Shown here in pieces: positions 46,128-54,698 of a stretch of DNA of 64,000 nt. Location of the stretch: the NCBI RefSeq assembly GCF_900106695.1, contig NZ_FNMZ01000011.1, positions 62,001 through 126,000 on the forward strand. The letters are read 5' to 3'. A program made the translations under genes and the position numbers. Position 1 is the stretch's first letter. The number at the start of each line of letters is the position of its first letter. The notes beneath the pieces are model-generated. The model was given only the letters and a program-made list of their open reading frames with translations, was not told the DNA's origin and did not search any database. Origin of the DNA: Albimonas donghaensis. Lineage in GTDB: Bacteria; Pseudomonadota; Alphaproteobacteria; Rhodobacterales; Rhodobacteraceae.

Positions 46128-46739
46128 TCAGGCGTCGCGGCGCCGGCGACGCCGCGCGAGCAGGCCCAGCCCGCCCAGCGCCGCGCCCAGCATGGGAAGG
46201 GCGGCGGGCAGGGGAACGGCCGCCGCGCTGGCGTAGCTCACCGTGAACTCCTGGTAGCCGGACTTGAGTTCGCTGAACTCGACGGTCAGGTAGGAGACGC
46301 TGTCGGCGGGCGCGAGCAGCGAGACGGCGGGCGAAAAGTAGCTGCCGCCGTTGATCCCGGTGTCATAATCGCCCCGCGCGAAGATGGTCTTCGAGCCGGC
46401 GGAGCCGAAGCCGATTTCCGGCCCGACGCTGGCGCTGTAGTCGGTGGCGATGAACTCAGCGGCGCCGTCGCCTTCGAACAGGGTGCCGGTCACGGTGATG
46501 TCGTAGTCATACCCCGACTCGGCGACCAGCTCCCAATAGAAGCCGAAATAATCGATTCCCCCGAAATCGTCGGCGACCGGCAGCAAGGACTGGACATCGT
46601 ATTCAATGGTGAACGACCCGCTGGCGCCGGTCAGATCGTAGCTTCCCACCGGGCTGCCGATATATTGCGTCGTGGCGGACGCGACGGCCGGCATCATGGC
46701 CAGTCCTGCGATCGCTCCGATAATCCTGGTAAAGTTCAT
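46128..46739 (-). CDS. secreted protein with VPLPA-type sorting tail
   Basis: 203 residues. Signal peptide (FTRIIGAIAGLAMMPAVASA), a beta-rich body (GSFTIEYDVQSLLP, YDYDITVTGTLFEG, SVSYLTVEFSELKS) and a C-terminus of AVPLPAALPMLGAALGGLG plus LLARRRRRRDA. ATG 46739 has AGGGGG 6 nt upstream. Function unknown. It is downstream of the large thioester-like surface protein on the opposite side of a 168-nt gap on the same strand. Confidence 0.75.
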   Translation of the reverse strand: MNFTRIIGAIAGLAMMPAVASATTQYIGSPVGSYDLTGASGSFTIEYDVQSLLPVADDFGGIDYFGFYWELVAESGYDYDITVTGTLFEGDGAAEFIATDYSASVGPEIGFGSAGSKTIFARGDYDTGINGGSYFSPAVSLLAPADSVSYLTVEFSELKSGYQEFTVSYASAAAVPLPAALPMLGAALGGLGLLARRRRRRDA

Positions 46740-46907
46740 GTTCACCCCCTGAGGCCGATGGCCTCCTCCACACAGTATAAACGCTACCTGAGCCGCTGAT
46801 TCATTTCAAGCGATCCACAGGGTTACTGATGAACAACTGGAACCGGACGCGCCGGATTGTCGTTCATCGCGTTCATGATCCCTCCCCCGAGGAAAAGCGT
46901 CGCGGCC

Positions 46908-49178
46908 TCAGTAGCAGAGGCAGTCCTGAAGGTCGTAGCCGACCACGAAGATCTGGCCGTTGGCGTCGTAGCCGCCCGAGCCGTTGTCCGACACCGGCTG
47001 GAAGATCAGGCCCAGCACGTCGCCGTCGGCGCCCGTCGGCGCGAAGCCGTCGCCGTTGGCCATCGCGGCGTCGTACATGGTCTGCGCCGCCGCGGTGAGC
47101 TGGACGCCCGGTGTGGAGCGGGAGGTGTCGATGCCGCCCACGTCGTCCATGAGCTGCCAGATGGCGCTCTGGATGTCGGTGTAGCCGTAGCCCTGGTCCT
47201 CGTAGCGCTGGCTCAGGAGCCAGTTGAGGTTGTCCAGGTTCTCCTCCTTGTCGATCACGTCGCCGCCGTCGAAGTTGACGTCCGGAATGTCGCCGGTCGA
47301 GGTGTAGACCAGCGCGTCGGTGGCGTCGTAGTTGGCGGGGCGGGTGCGATCCACGCAGTAGGCCGGGCCGAACAGGCCGTCGATGCCATGATCGGTGAGC
47401 CCGAGCGCGCCGAGATCGAGCAGCGCCTCGGCCGCGGTCTCGTCGAAATCGACCGCGGCGTTGACCGTCTCCACCAGCCAGCTGACCGGATCCAGCACCT
47501 GGCCCAGGTCCATGGAGGCGAGCAGCGGGTTGTCGTTGTCGATCAGCTCGACCGCGTTGACGCCGCCGCAGATGTCGATGACGACCTCGCCGATATCGGT
47601 CGCGCCCTCATCGTCGCCGATGACGTATTCGAACGAATCCGCGCCCTTCTGGCCGACCAGCAGCGTGTCGAAGTCGTCGCCGGTCCCGCTGAGATCGTAT
47701 TCGAAGGCGTCGCCGACCCGGGTCACCACCGCGCCGCTGTCCAGCGTGAAGCTGTCGCCGTCGGTCATGAACTCGATGCCGGCGTCGGTCTTGATGCCGA
47801 GCAGGCCCCAGACCTCGTCCGGATCGGCGTCCGAGTCGTTGGCCAGCACGTCGATCAGGGTCGCGTCGGTGGAGCAGAGCCCGCCTTCGTCGTCCACGGC
47901 GATCGGGGCGGAGTTGGCGTTGGCGCCGCCGCAGTCGAGCTCGCCGGCATTGCCGCCGATCTTCTCCGAGTCGCCGCGCCAGCCGCCCTCATAGCCGACC
48001 GAGGTCGCGCGGATCGCGAAGTCCTGGTTGCGGAAGTCGTCCAGGCTCATCCCGTCGGGATGCGAGATCACCAGCGTGGTGGAGCGGATGTCGTCCTTGC
48101 CGATGCCGGAGGTCCCGAGCTTCACGCCGGCGTCGAAGCGGCCGAGACCCGAGACGTTGGCGCCCCAGCCGAGATCCTTTACCCGGTCCTCGCAGTACTG
48201 GGTTCCGGTGACGTCGTCGCCGGTGATCCGCAGGCCGCCGATCTTGCTCTCGTCCGCGACGTGGAAGAACAGGCCGCGCAGGTCGCCGACCTTGGCGCTG
48301 TCATCGGCCACGGCGAGCTCGATCTGAACCGAGCCGTCGGGCAGCTCGGTGAGGTGGACCTCGATGTCGAGCCCGTCCTGCGACAGGGTGAACTGGCAGG
48401 CGCCGCCGCCCGACGGGGGCGGGGTGTCGTCGACGTCCTCGACCTCGACCTTCACGCAGGCCTCGTCGGAGCCGCCCTCGCCGTCGGTCACCTTGACCTT
48501 GACGTCGTAGACATTGTCGCCGTCGGCATCGAGCGGCGCTTCGAAGTCGGGCGCGTCGATGAAGGTCAGCTCGCCGGTGGCGGGGTCGACCGTGAACAGC
48601 GCCGCGTCGTCGCCGCCCGAGATCTCATAGGTCAGCGTGTCGCCGTCGGCGTCGGTGGCGTCGAGGTCGATGACGGCGAGCGTGTTCTCGTCGATCGTGA
48701 CTTCGATGCAGGCGTTGCAGTCGTCTTCGAACACCGGCTCGGCGTTGACGTCGCAACCCCAGCCGCCGCCCCAGCCGCCGCCGCCCCAGCCGCCGCCGTG
48801 CCCGCCGCCGCCGTGACCGCCGCCGCCGTGCCCGCCGCCGTGACCGCCGCCCGAATGACCGCCGCCCCAGCCGCAATCATCCCAGGACGAGCCGCCCCAG
48901 CCGCCCTTCGAGCCGCCCCAGCCGTCATCGCACCAGCTTTTGGAGTCGTGCTTCTTCGAGCCGCCCCCGCCGCCCTTGGAGCCGTAGCCCCAGTCGCAGT
49001 CGTTGGATTTGTTGTGGCCGCCCCATCCCTTGGAACCGTGCGAAGAGCCTTTGCTCGATCCGCCCCAGCTCGACGAGGAATAGCCCCAGTCGCATTTGCC
49101 GGACGAAGAATAGCCGCCCTTGCTGCTCGACCAGCCGCCGAACGAGAAATATCCGTAAGTCACCGCGAAAGTCCCCAT
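46908..49178 (-). CDS. large secreted/surface-type protein: Gly/Ser/Trp/His-rich N-terminus, cadherin-like segment, C-terminal thioester-like domain
   Basis: 756 residues; no homolog recognised by name. Residues 12-141 are low-complexity Gly/Ser/Trp with repeated Cys-Asp-Trp-Gly units (29-32, 61-64) and a GHGGG run (about 108-130). About 150-250 is cadherin-like (LDATDADGDTLTYEISGGDD, FTVDPATGELTF). About 420-535 resembles VCBS/Big-type repeats (APIAVDDEGG, VLANDSDADPDE). About 600-680 carries PAYCVD (Cys608) and YTDIQSAIWQLMD (Gln670), the order and context of Cys-Gln thioester (TED/TQXA) domains. No N-terminal signal peptide; type I or other non-Sec export is likely. No clear ribosome site at ATG 49178; a GTG five codons later is an alternative. 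Many Cys and Asp residues suggest an extracellular, calcium-rich environment. Confidence 0.7.
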   Translation of the reverse strand: MGTFAVTYGYFSFGGWSSSKGGYSSSGKCDWGYSSSSWGGSSKGSSHGSKGWGGHNKSNDCDWGYGSKGGGGGSKKHDSKSWCDDGWGGSKGGWGGSSWDDCGWGGGHSGGGHGGGHGGGGHGGGGHGGGWGGGGWGGGWGCDVNAEPVFEDDCNACIEVTIDENTLAVIDLDATDADGDTLTYEISGGDDAALFTVDPATGELTFIDAPDFEAPLDADGDNVYDVKVKVTDGEGGSDEACVKVEVEDVDDTPPPSGGGACQFTLSQDGLDIEVHLTELPDGSVQIELAVADDSAKVGDLRGLFFHVADESKIGGLRITGDDVTGTQYCEDRVKDLGWGANVSGLGRFDAGVKLGTSGIGKDDIRSTTLVISHPDGMSLDDFRNQDFAIRATSVGYEGGWRGDSEKIGGNAGELDCGGANANSAPIAVDDEGGLCSTDATLIDVLANDSDADPDEVWGLLGIKTDAGIEFMTDGDSFTLDSGAVVTRVGDAFEYDLSGTGDDFDTLLVGQKGADSFEYVIGDDEGATDIGEVVIDICGGVNAVELIDNDNPLLASMDLGQVLDPVSWLVETVNAAVDFDETAAEALLDLGALGLTDHGIDGLFGPAYCVDRTRPANYDATDALVYTSTGDIPDVNFDGGDVIDKEENLDNLNWLLSQRYEDQGYGYTDIQSAIWQLMDDVGGIDTSRSTPGVQLTAAAQTMYDAAMANGDGFAPTGADGDVLGLIFQPVSDNGSGGYDANGQIFVVGYDLQDCLCY

Positions 49179-49353
49179 AGAACACGCGGGCGCACGCTCC
49201 TACCCAGGAGCGGACCACGTGAGTCCCCAGAACGCAGCCGGGACCCCCCCGACAGCGCACGCAATTTGTATTTGAGACGCAGAAACGCTTTTACGACTGA
49301 CCCTGACCACCCGCCGTGTCTGCCCCAGTCACGGTTGGGTCGGGTCATTCTTG

Positions 49354-49395
49354 TCACCGGCCTACAGGGCCGGCTCATCACCGGCCTACATGGCC
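49354..49395. repeat. 18-nt direct repeat
   Basis: TCACCGGCCTACAGGGCC at 49354-49371 and the same with one change (T for G) at 49378-49395, 24-bp period. Each copy holds a small GGCC...GGCC hairpin. Confidence 0.75.
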
Positions 49396-49451
49396 AGCGG
49401 ACGCTACGGGCCGTTGTATAGCCCCGATTAACGGCAAATGAAATGCCCTTG

Positions 49452-49464
49452 AGGTTAATAACCT
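49452..49464. promoter_or_regulatory. AGGTTA-A-TAACCT palindrome
   Basis: Perfect 6-bp arms with a single central base in an AT-rich patch; resembles a regulator half-site pair. A close relative, AGGTT-AA-AACCT, lies at 49697-49708. Confidence 0.4.
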
Positions 49465-49696
49465 TGCGTCCTTTCACGACAAGGGGACGGCGCGCGATCG
49501 GTCGCGCCGGCATGTCTCGGGCCCTGGCGAGGCGCGCGGAGTTTCGCCATCGCATTGGGTCGCAAAGTGAAATTCGATCCCATTCGGGGCCCGCGAGGGT
49601 CGTCCGACCGGCCGGTCGCCCCGGTTTTTCCGGCGCCGGGCTTCCATAAAATCTGCATTAACAGCGCGGCGACTTTTGCGGGTTCCAGGGGTGGTA

Positions 49697-49708
49697 AGGT
49701 TAAAACCT
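49697..49708. promoter_or_regulatory. AGGTT-AA-AACCT palindrome
   Basis: Second copy of the motif seen at 49452-49464, 245 bp away in the same intergenic region. Confidence 0.4.
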
Positions 49709-49921
49709 GCGGATTCGCGCGGCGCCGGCGACGGGAGCGAGTCGTTTTCGGCGCCGGAGTGTTGATCCGTCGACAGCTGATTCCGCTTGCCGCGCCGTCC
49801 GGGGGCGGGTCAGATGACGGCCGCGCCGACCTGCGCCGCGCCGCGCGAACCGATCCTCGTCATCGTCCTGCGAACGGACTTTCGCGGGCGGTCGCGACGG
49901 CGCGCGCGTAGGCGCGTGTCA

Positions 49922-49991
49922 GTCCCGCATTCGCCGTCCCGTTTTCCCGGTCCCGCATCCCCCGTCCCGCATCCTCCGTCTCGTTTCAAGG
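49922..49991. repeat. 14-bp tandem repeat array abutting an efflux gene start
   Basis: Five back-to-back 14-nt units (GTCCCGCATTCGCC, GTCCCGTTTTCCCG, GTCCCGCATCCCCC, GTCCCGCATCCTCC, GTCTCGTTTCAAGG); the last is degenerate and supplies the AAGG of the ribosome site. The ATG of the adaptor begins 6 nt after the array. Confidence 0.85.
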
Positions 49992-49997
49992 AAGCTC

Positions 49998-51212
49998 ATG
50001 GCCTCTCTTCTTCGCCAGATCGTCGTGCTGGCCGCGCTCGCCGGCGGCGCCGGATGGGCGATCCAGACGCAGTTCCCGCAGGAGGCCGCCGGCGATGGCG
50101 AGGCCCGCAAGCGCCCGCCCGTCTCCGTGGCGGTGGCCGAGGCGCGGGCCGGCGAGGTGGAGCGCGTGGTCTCGGCCATCGGCACCGGACGCGCGCTGCG
50201 CTCGGTCGAGCTGCGCTTCACCGATACCGGCCGGGTCTCCGAGATCCTGTTCGACGACGGCGACGCCGTGGAGGCGGGCGCGGTCCTGGCCCGGCTCGAC
50301 GATGCGGCGGAGCAGGCGGCGCTGGCCGAGGCCTCCGCCGCGCTGGAGGAGGCGCAGGCCGCCTTCGAACGCGCCGAGGCGCTGCGCGAACAGGGCCGGG
50401 TGACCACGGCGGCCTTCGACGTGGCCGCGGGGCTGCTGAAACGCGCCCGCGCCCGCAAGGCGGCGGCGGAGGCCGATCTCGACGGGCGCTACCTGCGCGC
50501 GCCCTTCGACGGGGTGGTGGGCTTCGCGGCCATCGATCCCGGCGCGGTGGTGTCCTCGGGCGCCAATATCGCGACGCTGGACGACATCTCCGAGCTTGAG
50601 GTGCAGTTCGCCGTGCCCGAGCGGCATTTCGGCGAGGTGGCGGTGGGGCGCGCGGTGCGGGCCACGACCTCGATCTTCCCCGACGAGTCCTTCCTGGGCG
50701 AGGTCCGCTCCATCGACCGGCGGGTGGACGAGCTGTCCCGCGCCTTCCGGGTGCGGGCGCGGTTTCCCAATAACGGCCTGCGGCTGCCGGCGGGCGCCTT
50801 CATGCAGGTGGAGCTGGTGCTCGACGCCCGTCAGGGCGTGATCGCGCCGGAGGAGGCGCTGGTGGTCGAGGCGGGCGCCGTGCATGTTTTCGTGCTGAAC
50901 GCCGACGACCGGATCGAGCGGCGCGAGGTCGTCGTGGGCGGCCGCCGGGCCGGGGAGGCGGAGATCATCTCGGGCCTAGAGGCCGGAGAGCGGGTGGTGA
51001 CCCGCGGCGTGCAGAAGGTGCGCGACGGGGTGCCCGCCAGGGCGTTGCAGACGGAGGGCGCCCTGCGCCCCGAGGCCCGCGCCGACGAACCCGCGCCGAG
51101 CGAGCGCGCGGACGCGGCGCCGCCCTCGGGGCCGTCCCGGGCCGGACGCCCCGCGACGCCCGCCGCGACGCCCGCCGCATCGGGGGCGGCTCCGATCCGC
51201 TCCGCCGGCTGA
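49998..51212 (+). CDS. RND efflux periplasmic adaptor (membrane fusion protein)
   Basis: 404 residues. N-terminal anchor (LLRQIVVLAALAGGAGWAI), lipoyl/hairpin region (RVSEILFDDGDAVEAGAVLARLDD, YLRAPFDGVVGFAAIDPGAVV), beta-barrel and membrane-proximal domains, then an Ala/Pro-rich C-terminal tail of about 50 residues. Links the pump at 51228 to an outer-membrane channel not encoded here. AAGGAAG ribosome site supplied by the end of the tandem array. Confidence 0.92.
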   Translation: MASLLRQIVVLAALAGGAGWAIQTQFPQEAAGDGEARKRPPVSVAVAEARAGEVERVVSAIGTGRALRSVELRFTDTGRVSEILFDDGDAVEAGAVLARLDDAAEQAALAEASAALEEAQAAFERAEALREQGRVTTAAFDVAAGLLKRARARKAAAEADLDGRYLRAPFDGVVGFAAIDPGAVVSSGANIATLDDISELEVQFAVPERHFGEVAVGRAVRATTSIFPDESFLGEVRSIDRRVDELSRAFRVRARFPNNGLRLPAGAFMQVELVLDARQGVIAPEEALVVEAGAVHVFVLNADDRIERREVVVGGRRAGEAEIISGLEAGERVVTRGVQKVRDGVPARALQTEGALRPEARADEPAPSERADAAPPSGPSRAGRPATPAATPAASGAAPIRSAG

Positions 51213-51227
51213 CGGGGACCGCGCGCC

Positions 51228-54200
51228 ATGTCCTTTCCCGGCTTCTTCATCCGCCGCCCGGTCTTCGCGGCGGTCCTGTCCCTGCTGATCGTGGTCATCG
51301 GCCTGGTGTCGCTGACCCGCCTTCCGGTGCGCGAGCTGCCCGACGTGGACGCGGCCACCGTCACCATCTCCACCTCCTGGCGCGGCGCCGCGCCTTCGGT
51401 GGTGGACACCCAGATCACCGAGGTGGTGGAAAGCGCCGTCGCCGGCGTGGCGGGGGTGGAGCGCATCGCCTCGTCGTCCGAGCGCGGCGACAGCCGGGTG
51501 GTGGTCACCTTCGTCACCTCGCGCGATGTGGACGATGCGGCCAACGACATCCGCGGCGCGGTGGCGCGCATCGTCAACCGCCTGCCGGAAGAGGCCGACG
51601 ACCCCCGCGTCTACAAGAACGACTCCGATTCCGATCCGGTGATGCGGCTGGCCATCGTCTCCGACCGCCATGACCCGCCCCGGATCACCGACTACGCGGA
51701 ACGCTATATCGTGGACCGGCTGGCGACGCTGGACGGGGTCGCGGCGGTCACCATCAACGGCCAGCGCCGCTACGCCATCCGCATCGCGCTCGACCCCGCC
51801 GCCATGGCCGCGCGGGGGCTGACCGCGACCGAGATCGCCGCGGCCCTGCGCGCCAACAACCTGGAGCTGCCGGCCGGCGACGTGATTTCCCTCTGGCGCC
51901 GGTTCCAGGTGCGCGCGGCCACCCGGCTCGACGATCCGGAGGATTTCCGGCGGCTGGTGGTCTCGGTGGTCGACGGCGCACCGGTCCGGCTGGGCGAGAT
52001 CGCCGAAGTCACCGTGGGCTCGGAGAATGACGAGACCATCGTGCGCTCCGAGGGCCGCAACGCGGTCGGGCTGTCGGTGCAGCGGCAGAGCCAGGCCAAC
52101 ACCATCGCCATCTCAGAGGCGGTGCGCGCCGAGCTGGAGAACATCCGCGCCTCGATGCCCGCGGGCATGGAGATCTTCGTAAGCTCCGACGACGCGGTGT
52201 TCATCCAGTCCTCGATCGAGGAGGTGCTGAAGACGCTGGCCATCGCGGTCGGGCTGGTGGTGCTGGTGATCTTCGTGTTCCTCGGATCCCCGCGCGCCAC
52301 GCTGGCGCCGGCGGTGGTGATCCCGGTGGCGCTGATCGGCGCGGTGGCGGGGATCTACGCCTTCGGCTTCTCGATCAACATCCTCACGCTTTTCGCGCTG
52401 ATCCTGGCCATCGGCATCGTGGTCGACGACGCCATCGTGGTGCTGGAGAACATCCAGCGCCGGGTGGAGCGCGGAGAACCCCCCGCCGCCGCCGCCCTTC
52501 GGGGCTCCGACCAGGTGGTGTTCGCGGTGCTGGCGACCTCGATCACGCTGGTCTCGGTCTTCGTGCCGATCTCGTTCCTCGACGGGCAAGTGGGGCGGCT
52601 GTTCACCGAATTCGGCATCGTTATGGCGGTGGCCGTGGCGTTCTCCACCTTCGTCGCGCTGACCCTGACGCCGGTCCTGTGCCACCGGGTGCTGCGCCAG
52701 GGCTCCGGCGGAATGCTGGAGCGGGCGGTGAACCGGGTCTTCGCCGCCATCGAGCGCGGCTACCGCGCCGCCTTGCGCGGCGTGATGGGCTATCCGCTGG
52801 TCATCATCGTCGTGGCGCTGTCCATCGCCGGCTCCGCCGCCTGGCTGAACGAGCAGCTGTCGCGCGAGCTTTCCCCGCGCGAGGATCGCGGCGTGTTCTT
52901 CGTCGCCGTCACCGCGCCGCAGGGGGCCACCGTCGCCTATACCGACCGCGAGGTCGCGGAGGTCGAGACCAGGCTGCTGCCCCTGCTCGACACCGGCGAT
53001 GCGGCGCGGATCTTCTCCATCATCGGGTTCAGGGGCGAGACCCATCGCGCCTTCGTGGTGGTGCGCCTGTCGGACTGGAAGGCGCGGGCGCGCACCAGCC
53101 AGGAGATCGTCGGCTCCCTGATCGGGCCGGTGTCCTCGCTGCCCGGCGCGCGGGCCTTCCCGATCAATCCGTCGGGGCTGGGGCTGCGCGGGTCGCGCAC
53201 GCCGTTGCAGGTGAAGGTGCTGGGCCCGGATTTCCTGTCGGTGCAGGAATGGTCGAAGACCCTGCTGGAGGCGCTGGCCGAGGAACCCGGCCTGCGCAAC
53301 CTGGAGACCGACTACGAGGAGACCCAGCCCGAGCTGAGCATCGAGGTCGACCGGGCGCTGGCCGACGATCTCGGCGTGTCGGTCGAGGATATCGGGGCGA
53401 CGCTGCAGACCTTCTTCGCCGGGCGCGAGGTGACCGGCTGGATCGAGCGGGGTCGCGAATATCCGGTGATCCTTCAGGCGAAGGAGGACAGCCGCCGCAC
53501 GGCCGAGGATCTGGGGGCGATGTATGTCCGCTCCAACACCACCGGGGCGCTGATTCCGCTGTCGGCGCTGCTGACCTCCTCGGAAGGCGCGGCCTCGCCG
53601 GAGCTGGCGCGGTTCAACCGGCTGCCGGCCATCGAGATCTCGGCGGCGCTGGAGGAGGGCTATGACCTGGGCGCGGCGGTGGAGGCGGTGCTGGCCACCG
53701 CCGCCCGCGTGTTGCCCGCCGAGGCGCAGATCGCCTTCGACGGCCAGAGCCGCGAGTTCCAGGAGACCTCGGGCGGGGCGGTGTGGACCTTCGTCTTCGC
53801 GATCCTCGTGGTCTACCTGGTGCTGGCCGCGCAGTTCGAAAGCTTCGTGGACCCGCTGGTGATCCTGCTGACGGTGCCGCTGGGGCTGACGGGGGCCTTC
53901 GCGACCCTGTGGCTCTTCGACCAGTCGCTCAACATCTACACGCAGGTGGGGCTGGTCTTGTTGATCGGGTTGATGGCCAAGAACGGCATTCTCATCGTGG
54001 AATTCGCCAACCAGTTGCGCGACGAGGGTTATTCGGTCCGCGAGGCGGCGCTGGAGGGCGCGGTGGCCCGCCTGCGGCCGGTGGCGATGACGGTGATCTC
54101 GACGCTGCTCGGCGCGCTGCCGCTGGTCTGGTCGACCGGGGCGGGGTCCGAGGCGCGCGAGGCCATCGGGCTGGTCATCATGGGCGGGTTCGGCATCGCC

Positions 54201-54350
54201 TCGCTGCTGACGCTGTTCCTGACGCCGGTGCTCTACGACCTGATGGTGCGCCATACCCGGTCCCGGGGGGCGGTGTCGCAGGAACTGGAGAGCGCGCTGG
54301 CCGCCGACGATCGCGCCGCGGGGGCGGAGACCCGAACGCCGGCCGAGTAG
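51228..54350 (+). CDS. RND (HAE1/AcrB-type) efflux pump
   Basis: 1040 residues. FFIRRPVFAAVLSLLIVVIGL at the start, twelve membrane helices in two halves, the TM4 proton-relay pair in ILAIGIVVDDAIVVLENI, and the C-terminal GLVLLIGLMAKNGILIVEFAN. Exports drugs or amphiphiles by proton antiport. Begins 15 nt after the adaptor stop. Confidence 0.95.
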   Translation: MSFPGFFIRRPVFAAVLSLLIVVIGLVSLTRLPVRELPDVDAATVTISTSWRGAAPSVVDTQITEVVESAVAGVAGVERIASSSERGDSRVVVTFVTSRDVDDAANDIRGAVARIVNRLPEEADDPRVYKNDSDSDPVMRLAIVSDRHDPPRITDYAERYIVDRLATLDGVAAVTINGQRRYAIRIALDPAAMAARGLTATEIAAALRANNLELPAGDVISLWRRFQVRAATRLDDPEDFRRLVVSVVDGAPVRLGEIAEVTVGSENDETIVRSEGRNAVGLSVQRQSQANTIAISEAVRAELENIRASMPAGMEIFVSSDDAVFIQSSIEEVLKTLAIAVGLVVLVIFVFLGSPRATLAPAVVIPVALIGAVAGIYAFGFSINILTLFALILAIGIVVDDAIVVLENIQRRVERGEPPAAAALRGSDQVVFAVLATSITLVSVFVPISFLDGQVGRLFTEFGIVMAVAVAFSTFVALTLTPVLCHRVLRQGSGGMLERAVNRVFAAIERGYRAALRGVMGYPLVIIVVALSIAGSAAWLNEQLSRELSPREDRGVFFVAVTAPQGATVAYTDREVAEVETRLLPLLDTGDAARIFSIIGFRGETHRAFVVVRLSDWKARARTSQEIVGSLIGPVSSLPGARAFPINPSGLGLRGSRTPLQVKVLGPDFLSVQEWSKTLLEALAEEPGLRNLETDYEETQPELSIEVDRALADDLGVSVEDIGATLQTFFAGREVTGWIERGREYPVILQAKEDSRRTAEDLGAMYVRSNTTGALIPLSALLTSSEGAASPELARFNRLPAIEISAALEEGYDLGAAVEAVLATAARVLPAEAQIAFDGQSREFQETSGGAVWTFVFAILVVYLVLAAQFESFVDPLVILLTVPLGLTGAFATLWLFDQSLNIYTQVGLVLLIGLMAKNGILIVEFANQLRDEGYSVREAALEGAVARLRPVAMTVISTLLGALPLVWSTGAGSEAREAIGLVIMGGFGIASLLTLFLTPVLYDLMVRHTRSRGAVSQELESALAADDRAAGAETRTPAE

Positions 54351-54463
54351 GGCGGGCGCCGCCCCCCCTCCTCACCGCCGCCGCCCCCCGCCCTCACCGC
54401 CGCCGCACTGCAACATCGCCCCTTGCGCGGCCAATGGCCCGCGTCTACGCTGATTCCGACCCG

Positions 54464-54648
54464 TTGGGAGACGCTGGCGACGAGCGTTGCGGACCACTGC
54501 CCGCAGCGCCCCCGCCAGGGCCGAAGGAGCAACCGCCCCGGAAACTCTCAGGCGAAAGGACCGGCGGGGTCGATCGGAACGCTGGAGAGTGGCGCGGACG
54601 CGCCCGCCGAAGGGATAGCGATCTCAGGCGGAAGGACAGCGGGGGCGG
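54464..54648 (+). ncRNA. tandem glycine riboswitch
   Basis: Two consecutive gcvT-type aptamers. First: TTGGGAGAC (54464), CCGAAGGAGCAACCGCCC (54531 on) and AAACTCTCAGGCGAAAGGAC (54542-54561). Second: CTGGAGAG (54582), CGCCGAAGGGATAGCGA (about 54606-54622) and ATCTCAGGCGGAAGGACAG. The linker between aptamers is short, as in cooperative glycine switches. It lies directly upstream of gcvT, so glycine should turn on the cleavage operon. Confidence 0.95.
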
Positions 54649-54698
54649 TTCGGCGAGCGGGAGACCGCCGCCTGCGCTGCGCATCGACTGGGGGGCTT

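Larger units (their letters stand above)
49179..49997. other. 819-nt divergent intergenic region rich in repeats
   Basis: Between the surface protein and the RND adaptor. No convincing gene on either strand. It contains an 18-nt direct repeat (49354-49395), two AGGTT-palindromes (49452-49464, 49697-49708) and a 14-bp tandem array (49922-49991). Less GC-rich around 49430-49470 and 49640-49710, where promoters or an sRNA could lie. Confidence 0.6.

Noticed and set aside
49555-49911. Possible 118-codon gene in the repeat-rich gap
   Set aside because: No ribosome site, biased Arg-rich composition and no motif; overlaps palindromic elements.
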